Assembly (NCBI GenBank): GCA_964531285.1
Contig: CAZHDI010000064.1
Span: 1 to 18,906, forward strand
Direction of reading: 5' to 3'
Origin: CAZHDI01 sp964531285
GTDB lineage: Bacteria > Pseudomonadota > Alphaproteobacteria > JAJFIK01
DNA: 18,906 nt
A program made the position numbers and the translations under genes. The notes beneath the pieces are model-generated. The model made no database searches. It was not told the DNA's origin and worked only from the letters and a program-made list of their open reading frames with translations. Below, piece after piece: positions 6,303 to 13,279 of the stretch (positions are counted from its first letter, which is position 1; every line of letters begins with the position of its first letter).

Positions 6303-7130
6303 ATGACCACCGATACCGACCGTTGCCGCACCCATCGTCTGCCGCTCCTGGCTTGGCCGTTCATCGCCGCCCTGGGCCTTGCGGCCTGTGGTGACGGAAG
6401 CAGCACCACGGCCGACGCCGAAGAGCCCGCGGCGCAAAGCGTCAGTACGCCCGAGGAGCCCACGGCACCCGCCGAAACCGCGACCGCCATGGCCGACACG
6501 GACGGCCCCGCGGCGTCCGACGCGGAGCCGCCGGCGGATGCTCCGGCGCCGGCCGATCTGCCGGATGCGCCGGCCCAGCCGGCTGCCCAGACCGAAGCCG
6601 CCGCGGACGCCCCGGTCGATCTGCCCGCGACCGAGGTTTCGCCGTTCTGGAATGTCGATTACATGGACAGCTCCTTGAGCTTTGTGTTCGAGCAGGGCGG
6701 CGACGAGGTCACCGGGCTGTTCAAGAGCTGGGAAGCGGACATCAAATTCGATCCGGCCAATCTCGGCGACGCTAAAGCCACCGTGAATGTGGTCTTGGAA
6801 AGCATCGATATCGGCGAAGGGTCGAGCGACCGGAATCAGGCCGCCATAGGCTCGGATTGGTTCGATGCCGGACAATTCCCGATGGCCCGTTTCGAGACCA
6901 CCGGCTTCCGGCAGACCGGCGAGACCGGCTATGAAGCGGACGCCAATCTGACCATGAAGGGCGAAACCCTGCCCATCACCCTGCCGTTCACGCTGGTGAT
7001 CGAAGACGACACCGCCAGCATGTTCGGCGAAGTCGTGCTCGATCGGGTTCGCTTCGGCGTCGGCGGCACCGGTGAAGTGAGCAGCGAAGTTCGGGTGATC
7101 GTTGATCTGACGGCGCGCCGGTCTCGCTAA
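6303..7130 (+). CDS. YceI family lipoprotein
   Basis: This is a 275-residue envelope protein. The N-terminal signal ends in a lipobox, LAAC, with C29 as lipidation site. A low-complexity linker rich in Ala, Pro, Asp and Glu follows (about 31-112). The YceI beta-barrel domain occupies about 113-275: FWNVDYMDSSLSFVFEQ, then LFKSWEADIKFDPANL, then SDWFDAGQFPMARFETTGF and LTMKGETLPITLPF. YceI proteins have a lipocalin-like fold and bind polyisoprenoids such as ubiquinone-8 in known structures. With the upstream cytochrome b561 this suggests quinone handling or shielding near the membrane. The ATG at 6303 follows AAGGGGATCGACCC. Most YceI proteins are simple secreted proteins, so the lipid anchor and roughly 80-residue tether are additions. 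Confidence 0.92.
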   Translation: MTTDTDRCRTHRLPLLAWPFIAALGLAACGDGSSTTADAEEPAAQSVSTPEEPTAPAETATAMADTDGPAASDAEPPADAPAPADLPDAPAQPAAQTEAAADAPVDLPATEVSPFWNVDYMDSSLSFVFEQGGDEVTGLFKSWEADIKFDPANLGDAKATVNVVLESIDIGEGSSDRNQAAIGSDWFDAGQFPMARFETTGFRQTGETGYEADANLTMKGETLPITLPFTLVIEDDTASMFGEVVLDRVRFGVGGTGEVSSEVRVIVDLTARRSR

Positions 7131-7145
7131 TCCCGCCACCACCCC

Positions 7146-7171
7146 GGCCCGCGCGGATCGTCGTGCGGGCC
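7146..7171 (+). repeat. Inverted repeat after the YceI gene
   Basis: Seven-base arms GGCCCGC (7146-7152) and GCGGGCC (7165-7171) are separated by 12 bases, starting 16 bases after the YceI stop and ending 22 before the pabBC start. There is no T-run. It may be a weak terminator for the b561-YceI transcript or merely GC-rich symmetry. Confidence 0.3.
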
Positions 7172-7193
7172 TTGACCCGCGCCGGAGCGTGGC

Positions 7194-9020
7194 GTGACAG
7201 CACATAACGCCCCCTTTGTTCTTCTCGATGACCGTCTGGCACCGGATGAACGGGCCTATCTGTTCGAAAACCCCCGGGTCATCATCCGATGCGATAGGCC
7301 CGAAGACATCCTTGCGTGTCTGGACCGCCTCGATGAGGCCATCGGCCAAGGCGGTTTCGCCGCCGGATTTTGCGCCTATGAACTCGGCTATGCCTTCGAG
7401 CCCAGGCTGGCAGGCTTACAGCACTCGGATCACCCCGGTCCGCTGCTGTGGTTTGGGGTGTTCGAGGCCCCGCACCTGCTGAACGGCAGGCAAGCGGCGG
7501 CCTTTCTCCGAAGCCGGACGACCGGCGGCCACCGGGTGAGCGATCTTGCCCCTGGCCATGACGAAACCGCCCATGCCGACGCCATCGGGCGGATCCATGA
7601 CTATATCCATGCCGGCGATGTCTATCAGGTCAACATGACCTTCCCCCTGCGCTTTCGCGTCGAGGGCGATCCGGTGTCGCTTTACGCTGCCTTGCGGGCT
7701 CGCCAGCGGGTGGCGCATGGCGCGCTGATCCGCACCGAGGACAGCCATATCCTGTCGCTGTCGCCCGAACTCTTTTTCGAGACCGACGCCAGCATGATCC
7801 GAACCCGGCCGATGAAAGGCACGGTTCGCCGCGCGCCGGACCCGGACGACGATGCCGGCCTTGCGGCCTGGCTCCAACGCGACCCAAAGAACCGCGCTGA
7901 AAACCTGATGATCGTAGATCTGCTGCGCAATGATATCGGCCGGGTCGCCGAGATTGGCTCGGTGCGGGTGCCCTCGCTGTTCAGGGTCGAGACCTATGAG
8001 ACTCTGCACACCATGACCTCGACCGTGGAGGCGCGCCTGACGCCGGGTCACGGCCTGAGACCCCTGCTGAAGGCTTTATTCCCCTGCGGATCGATCACCG
8101 GCGCACCGAAAATCCGGGCCATGGAAATCATTCGCGAACTTGAGGCGGGCCCGCGCGGGACCTATACCGGCGCGGTCGGCATGGCGGGACCCGACGGATC
8201 CGCTCATTTCAACGTCGCCATCCGGACGATCCGCATCGATGCGACAGGCGACGCCGTGATGGGCATTGGCGGCGGCATCGTCGCGGATTCAGAGCCCTCC
8301 AGCGAATATCAGGAGGCCCTGCTCAAGGCTCGGTTCCTCATGGACGAAGCCGAGCCCTTCGCCCTTATTGAAACCATGCGCGGCACCCGGACCGGCGGCA
8401 TACCGCTGCTCGATCTCCATCTGGCCCGTCTTGCACACTCCGCCCAGTGGTTCGCCATGCCTTACGATGAGAGGGCCGTCAGAACAGCGATCCTGGACAA
8501 GCTGACCGATCAGCAAGCGGACGACGCGCTGCGGCTGCGTCTGACCGTGGATTGGGACGGCCGTATCGCCATCACGGCGACACCCATCGGCCCGGAACCC
8601 CAATGCCGGCGATTCGTGCTGGCCGATACGCCCATTGATGCGGCGGATCCGTTCTACGGCCACAAGACCACCCGGCGCACACTTTATGACGACACCCACC
8701 GGCGCCTGACCAACACCCACGATGTGGAGGAGGTCGTCTTTCTCAATCGCTGGGGCGAGATCGCCGAGGGCAGCCGCAGCACGGTGTTCGTTGAGCGTGG
8801 CGGCATGCTGATCACCCCGCCGCTCGCCTGCGGCGCGCTGCCCGGTGTCATGAGAACGCATATCATGAGAACCCGCCCCGTGACCGAACAAATGCTCTAC
8901 CCGGACGACCTGAGAACCGCGCCGCGGGTGTATTTGGCCAACGCGGTTTGGGGGCTCGCCCCGGCCCACATGGTTACAGATTATCGATCGGCACCGGCGC
9001 TATCGGACCGGCCGGCGTAA
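7194..9020 (+). CDS. pabB: Fused aminodeoxychorismate synthase component I / aminodeoxychorismate lyase (PabB-PabC)
   Basis: This is a 608-residue bifunctional enzyme of p-aminobenzoate synthesis for folate. The chorismate-binding domain (about 120-385) has YQVNMTFPLRF, the PMKGT motif with K208, NRAENLMIVDLLRND, the CGSITGAPK loop and the GTYTGAVG segment. The C-terminal fold-type IV PLP domain (about 395-600) has the lysine K491 in YGHKTTRRTLY, the EIAEGSRST loop and LACGALPGVMR. The fusion lets the intermediate 4-amino-4-deoxychorismate pass straight to the lyase, which releases pyruvate. The glutamine amidotransferase partner PabA is not in the window. The GTG start at 7194 follows GGAG by six bases. 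The last 47 bases overlap the 3' end of the convergent S9 peptidase. Confidence 0.95.
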   Translation: MTAHNAPFVLLDDRLAPDERAYLFENPRVIIRCDRPEDILACLDRLDEAIGQGGFAAGFCAYELGYAFEPRLAGLQHSDHPGPLLWFGVFEAPHLLNGRQAAAFLRSRTTGGHRVSDLAPGHDETAHADAIGRIHDYIHAGDVYQVNMTFPLRFRVEGDPVSLYAALRARQRVAHGALIRTEDSHILSLSPELFFETDASMIRTRPMKGTVRRAPDPDDDAGLAAWLQRDPKNRAENLMIVDLLRNDIGRVAEIGSVRVPSLFRVETYETLHTMTSTVEARLTPGHGLRPLLKALFPCGSITGAPKIRAMEIIRELEAGPRGTYTGAVGMAGPDGSAHFNVAIRTIRIDATGDAVMGIGGGIVADSEPSSEYQEALLKARFLMDEAEPFALIETMRGTRTGGIPLLDLHLARLAHSAQWFAMPYDERAVRTAILDKLTDQQADDALRLRLTVDWDGRIAITATPIGPEPQCRRFVLADTPIDAADPFYGHKTTRRTLYDDTHRRLTNTHDVEEVVFLNRWGEIAEGSRSTVFVERGGMLITPPLACGALPGVMRTHIMRTRPVTEQMLYPDDLRTAPRVYLANAVWGLAPAHMVTDYRSAPALSDRPA

Positions 9021-10917
9021 AGCCAAGAATCTGCCCGTAGAAGGATAGTTCCGCGTCCTGGGCCCGCGCCCGGTTTTCAGCCTTACGCAACCCATGCTGC
9101 TCGCCCTCGAAGGCGAGATAGGCCACAGGCACGCCCTTTTTGCGCAATGCGTTGACGATCGCCTCGGATTGCGCGGGTGGAACCACCCGGTCATCGAGCC
9201 CCTGAATGGTGATGAGCGGGCGGTTGAAGCGATCCAGATGATGGATCGGCGAGCGGGCGATATAGATGTCCCGGCGCTCCGGATAGGGACCGACCAGATT
9301 GTCGAAATAGCGGGATTCGAATTTGTGCGTATCGCGCACAAGTGCCTCCAGATCGCTCACGCCGAAATGATTGGCACCCGCCGCAAACACATCATGGAAC
9401 GCCATGGCGGAAAGCACCATAAAGCCGCCCGCGCTGCCGCCCTGGATTAAGAGACGGTCGCGGTCCGCCAGCCCCTGCTCGGCCAGATACAGCGCACCGT
9501 GGATCGCGTCGTCCACATCGATGATGCCCCACTCGCCATTGAGGCGGCGCCGATAGGCCCGTCCGTATCCGGTGCTGCCGCGATAATTCACATCGAGCAC
9601 GGCAAACCCGCGCGTCGTCCAATATTGGCGGGAGAAACTGAAACGCGGATGGCTCGACCCGGTCGGCCCGCCATGCAGCATCACGATCAGCGGCGGGCAC
9701 TCGCCTTCGGGGGCCGCATAATCCGGATTGGTGGGCGGATAATGATAGCCATGGGCCACTTCACCGCCGCTGGTGGGAAAGGTGATCGACTCGGCAATGG
9801 AAATATAGGCCGGGCGCAGATCGGTATGGCCGCCGTCCCGGATTTCATGGGCGCTGCCGGAGCCTACGTCATAGCGCAGGATCGCCCCCAAATCGTCCCG
9901 GTACGACACGACAAAATCGATCGTGCCGCCATGGGCGCAGAGCGTCTCCGGCTCGCCGCCGCGCGGCACGTCGCACACCGTCAAAGCGCCCGAGACCGGG
10001 TCCAGCAGACCGAGACAACCGCGCCCATCCTGACCGTATTTGACCGCCAGACGGCCATCCGCCAGAAACCCGTAATGGCGGTCGCCCAGGCGCCAGAGAG
10101 GGCCCCCAAACTCCGACGCTCGAGGATGAATGGCCGTGATGCGCCCTTCGTGCCAGCGATAGAGGTTCCACCAATCGCTCCGGTCACTGATGAAATACAG
10201 CGCGCCGTCCGGCCCCCATTCGGGCTGAAGAACGGAATCGTCCACATCGCCATTGAGGCATTGATGATTGCGAAGCGATCCGTCAGCGCTGACTTCGGCA
10301 ACCCATAAAGACACGCTGTCCCAGGGCATGTTCGGATGATCCCAGGAAATCCATGCCAGATGCCGTCCGTCCGGAGACGGCGCCGGATAAGCGACGAAAT
10401 CGCTTCCCTCGACAAGCTTTTCCCCCTCATGGGCGCCATCCAGAGGCAGGGCCACAAGCGTATTGACCGGATCGCCGTCAAGCCGGTGGTCCTCACGCAC
10501 CGCAAGCAGCCGCCGGTGCGCGGTGTCGATCACAAGATCCGCATAGCGCAGATTGCCGTTATGGGTCATGGCGACCGGCGCGGTACCCGGCGCCTGCCGG
10601 TAGAGACGCTGATCGGCGAAATGGACGAAATACACCGTGCCCCCATGAACCGCAAAGGGCGTGCCGCCATATTCATGAACCCGGCTGCGCACATCGAAGC
10701 CCGGAGGCGTTACCGGCTCCGCGGCACCGCCCGGGGCCAGACGCATCACGGCGTGATGCCCGCCATCGTCCGGTTGGTCCTCGACCCAGTAGAGCGTCTC
10801 GCCCTCCCGGCGCAGATCGGAAAAACTGCGCGCGGTGCCGGCCAGATCGGCGGCCAGAACGGGCGAGGCCCACGATCCATAGGGCGCGATGGTGGGTGTC
10901 TTGGGCGGCAGACTCAT
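8974..10917 (-). CDS. S9 family serine peptidase (prolyl oligopeptidase/acylaminoacyl-peptidase-like)
   Basis: This is a 647-residue peptidase with no signal peptide, so probably cytoplasmic. The N-terminal part (about 20-390) is beta-propeller-like, with repeated segments such as PAPSPDGRHLAWISWD and WGPDGALYFISDRS. The C-terminal alpha/beta hydrolase domain carries the triad S495 (GGSAGGFM), D575 (GLDDRVVPP) and H608 (GEQHGLRK). The propeller normally limits access to small peptides. The ATG at 10917 has GGGGGGA eight bases upstream. In-frame ATGs at 10926 and further out are too close to or upstream of that site. It is preceded by its own candidate promoter and is divergent from the GT61 gene. 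Exact specificity (acylaminoacyl, dipeptidyl or oligopeptidase) is not readable. Confidence 0.93.
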   Translation of the reverse strand: MSLPPKTPTIAPYGSWASPVLAADLAGTARSFSDLRREGETLYWVEDQPDDGGHHAVMRLAPGGAAEPVTPPGFDVRSRVHEYGGTPFAVHGGTVYFVHFADQRLYRQAPGTAPVAMTHNGNLRYADLVIDTAHRRLLAVREDHRLDGDPVNTLVALPLDGAHEGEKLVEGSDFVAYPAPSPDGRHLAWISWDHPNMPWDSVSLWVAEVSADGSLRNHQCLNGDVDDSVLQPEWGPDGALYFISDRSDWWNLYRWHEGRITAIHPRASEFGGPLWRLGDRHYGFLADGRLAVKYGQDGRGCLGLLDPVSGALTVCDVPRGGEPETLCAHGGTIDFVVSYRDDLGAILRYDVGSGSAHEIRDGGHTDLRPAYISIAESITFPTSGGEVAHGYHYPPTNPDYAAPEGECPPLIVMLHGGPTGSSHPRFSFSRQYWTTRGFAVLDVNYRGSTGYGRAYRRRLNGEWGIIDVDDAIHGALYLAEQGLADRDRLLIQGGSAGGFMVLSAMAFHDVFAAGANHFGVSDLEALVRDTHKFESRYFDNLVGPYPERRDIYIARSPIHHLDRFNRPLITIQGLDDRVVPPAQSEAIVNALRKKGVPVAYLAFEGEQHGLRKAENRARAQDAELSFYGQILGFTPAGPIAPVPIDNL

Positions 10918-10958
10918 GTGTGGCATCCCCCCGGTGCGAGTGCTGTCCTCAGACAACT

Positions 10959-10986
10959 ATTATGACATGGCCCGCGCCCATGCCAA
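10959..10986 (-). promoter_or_regulatory. Candidate promoter of the S9 peptidase gene
   Basis: On the minus strand, TTGGCA (10986-10981) and CATAAT (10964-10959) are separated by 16 bases, close to the sigma-70 consensus, and lie about 42 bases before the peptidase start codon. The -10 is the only AT-rich stretch in this divergent intergenic region. Confidence 0.55.
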
Positions 10987-11045
10987 CGGCTCCGTGTAGG
11001 GGGCGACTCTGGCGCGCGCGCCGCCGATGGGGCAAGGTGCGGCGA

Positions 11046-12239
11046 GTGACTCACCTTTCCGCGCGGGACCCGAAACCAGGCATGGCGGTCAGAAAACGAA
11101 GCATCCGATATTTGCGCTGGCTGGCGGCCCGAAGCGTGGTCGAAGCGGTGCCGGGTCTGCGCGAGCGCATTTTGTTCTATCGCACAGTGCGCCCGGCGGA
11201 GACCCATGGCGAGACGCGGCTGATCGAAGAGGCCGAGGATCTCGCCTTCACCGATTATGAGCGTGGTCTGATTGATCGTCTGCCGGGCGATATACGCTTT
11301 CAGGACACGCCAGACCGGCTGGAACGGCGCATCGCGCTCATTTCGCTCAGCGATGTGACCCTGCTCGGCGACACCGGCGTGGTCGTGGATGAGGCCCGGC
11401 GCGAATTGCTCACCTATCGCGCGTCCCGTCCCTTTGCGAGTTACCATGACTTCCGGCCCACGATCCTCAAACCGGTCACCCGCACCGGCGTACCGAGCCT
11501 GTCCATGCTCGGCTCCTGGAAAGGCCACCGGCATCTGTTCCATTTCATGATGGACCGGGCGCCCAAGCTCTACTACGCGCTGGAACGCTTCGGCCTCGGA
11601 CGAGACGCGCCGCTGGAAATTCTGGTCAATGACGGACTGCCCGGCTTTCAACAGGACTTCTATCGCTTTCTCACCGCACGCTATCCCATGGTGCGGGTCA
11701 CCACCGTTCCGCATAAGGAGCGCTGGCGGTTCGACCGGCTCCATGTGATCGACAACTGGCAGAACACAAAGAGTACCCTGGCGGACCCGCAGGTACTGGC
11801 CTTTCTGCGCTCACTCTATGTTGAAGGATATGGCGTGCCGCAAAGTGCGGGCGGACGGCGCCTCTGGGTCAGCCGGTCAGATACGAAAAAACGCCGTATC
11901 CTGAACGAAGAAGCGCTGATGCCGGTGCTCGAAAAATACGACTTCGAGACGGTCGCACCGGGCACCCTGTCCTTTCCCGAGCAGGTCCGCCTTTTCGCCG
12001 GCGCAGACGCCATCGCGGGCACCCACGGCGCGGGCCTGACGAACATCCTGTTTTCCAATCCCACCGCGCGGGTGCTGGAGATCTTTCCGGATAACAAGCT
12101 GCGCAATACCTATTTTCTCATGGCCCGCTCGGCCGGCCAGCCTTACCGATATCTCACCGCCGGGCCGGGCGGGCGCCATGAAGCGTTCACCGTGGACCCC
12201 GACGCGCTCGATGGGGCCTTGGGCGCCATGCTGGCGTAA
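11046..12239 (+). CDS. Glycosyltransferase family 61 (DUF563) protein
   Basis: This protein of about 397 residues matches bacterial GT61/DUF563 proteins, which take part in making surface polysaccharides. The supporting region is the C-terminal half: an RRLWVSRSDTKKRR segment, then ADAIAGTHGAGLTNILFSN with H327 in the hallmark GTHGAGLTN, and ARVLEIFPDN. An N-terminal region with HRHLFHFMMDRAPKLYYALE is also typical. No signal peptide or membrane helix is evident. I chose the GTG at 11046 because AAGG lies eight bases before it. An ATG at 11082 is possible. The frame stays open back to 10896, but that would run into the divergent peptidase start. It is the first gene of a pair with the GT4 gene 14 bases downstream. 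Confidence 0.87.
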   Translation: MTHLSARDPKPGMAVRKRSIRYLRWLAARSVVEAVPGLRERILFYRTVRPAETHGETRLIEEAEDLAFTDYERGLIDRLPGDIRFQDTPDRLERRIALISLSDVTLLGDTGVVVDEARRELLTYRASRPFASYHDFRPTILKPVTRTGVPSLSMLGSWKGHRHLFHFMMDRAPKLYYALERFGLGRDAPLEILVNDGLPGFQQDFYRFLTARYPMVRVTTVPHKERWRFDRLHVIDNWQNTKSTLADPQVLAFLRSLYVEGYGVPQSAGGRRLWVSRSDTKKRRILNEEALMPVLEKYDFETVAPGTLSFPEQVRLFAGADAIAGTHGAGLTNILFSNPTARVLEIFPDNKLRNTYFLMARSAGQPYRYLTAGPGGRHEAFTVDPDALDGALGAMLA

Positions 12240-12253
12240 GGGAGCAGCCGCTC

Positions 12254-13279
12254 ATGGCACGGATCATCTTTCTCGATCAGACCTCGCCTTTTGACGGCCA
12301 CGCGCTGCGCTCAGGACCGCTCGGCGGCATTCAAAGCGGCACGGTGCTGCTGGCCGAAGCCTTTGCGCGCCGGGGCCACGAGGTGACCGCCTTCACGCTG
12401 ACCGAGCGCGCGACGGACCTCAATGGCGTGGCCTGGCGCCCTCTTGACACACGCAAGGGCGCCTCCGGCGATCTCGCTATCGCCAATAATCATCTGACTC
12501 TGTTCGACGGTGTCGCGGCGGCACCCATCGTCTGGTTCCGGAACCGGACGAGTTTCTCCCGCCTCTGGCGCCGAAAAAGTCTTCTGCCGCTGCTCCGGCA
12601 TCGTCCCCATGCGGTGTTTCTGAGCGCGTATCATCGCGGGATCACTCATCCGCTGATGCCCTTCGCCAGCCGCCGGATCATCGAACATGGCGTGGGCGCT
12701 GAATTCCGCCGCACGGAACCGGCCGATGCGGCCCCTGCTCCCAAGGCGCTGTTCACATCCCAGCCCTATCGCGGCCTGGAGTGGCTGATCGATATTTGGC
12801 GGGACCGCATTCATCCGGCGGCGCCGCACGCCGAACTCCATGTGTTCACGCCAAAGACCCGCCAAGCGCCCATCTGGCTCGATGCGTTCGGGAACGAGGG
12901 AATCATCCGCCGGGAAAGCATCGCCAAGGCAGACCTGGCCCAGGAACTGCGCGGCGCGAGGGTCCTGCTCTATCCCGGCCATAAGGACGAGACCTATTGC
13001 AATGCCGCTGCCGAAGCCACCGCCAGCGGCCTGCCCATCGTCACACGCGGCTTTGGATCGCTCGATGAACGGGTGGATGACGGCGCGACCGGATTCATCG
13101 CCCCGGATGCCGCCCTTTATGCCGAACGCGCCATCCGTTTGCTGACGGACGATGCGCTCTGGCTGGATCAGCACCGCGCGGCGCTTCACGACCCAAAGCT
13201 CGGGTCGTGGGATGACCGCGCGGCAGAATGGGAACGGGCCTTTCTTGCGCCCGGTCTCATTCCTCCGGCGGCAGAATGA
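12254..13279 (+). CDS. Glycosyltransferase family 4-like protein (GT-B fold)
   Basis: This 341-residue glycosyltransferase likely adds a sugar from a nucleotide-sugar donor to a surface polysaccharide. The N-terminal Rossmann half opens with ARIIFLDQTSPF and a glycine-rich loop, GGIQSG (24-29). The C-terminal half holds the retaining GT-B donor motif E-x7-E (E246 and E254 in DETYCNAAAEATASGLPIV) and the typical GFGSLDERVDDGATGFI. It is somewhat shorter than most GT4 enzymes. The ATG at 12254 follows GGGAG, 14 bases after the GT61 stop, so the two genes form an operon. Its last 23 bases overlap the end of the convergent M16 gene. Donor and acceptor are unknown. Confidence 0.9.
   Translation: MARIIFLDQTSPFDGHALRSGPLGGIQSGTVLLAEAFARRGHEVTAFTLTERATDLNGVAWRPLDTRKGASGDLAIANNHLTLFDGVAAAPIVWFRNRTSFSRLWRRKSLLPLLRHRPHAVFLSAYHRGITHPLMPFASRRIIEHGVGAEFRRTEPADAAPAPKALFTSQPYRGLEWLIDIWRDRIHPAAPHAELHVFTPKTRQAPIWLDAFGNEGIIRRESIAKADLAQELRGARVLLYPGHKDETYCNAAAEATASGLPIVTRGFGSLDERVDDGATGFIAPDAALYAERAIRLLTDDALWLDQHRAALHDPKLGSWDDRAAEWERAFLAPGLIPPAAE

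Noticed and set aside
6270..7349. Minus-strand open frame of 359 residues opposite the YceI gene
   Set aside because: It is an Arg/Gly-rich shadow of the low-complexity YceI linker and barrel. The sense strand has a lipobox and YceI motifs.
10896..11045. N-terminal extension of the GT61 reading frame
   Set aside because: It would overlap the start of the divergent S9 peptidase and its promoter. The extension is Cys/Arg/Pro-rich, unlike the family, and the GTG at 11046 has a suitable ribosome-binding site.
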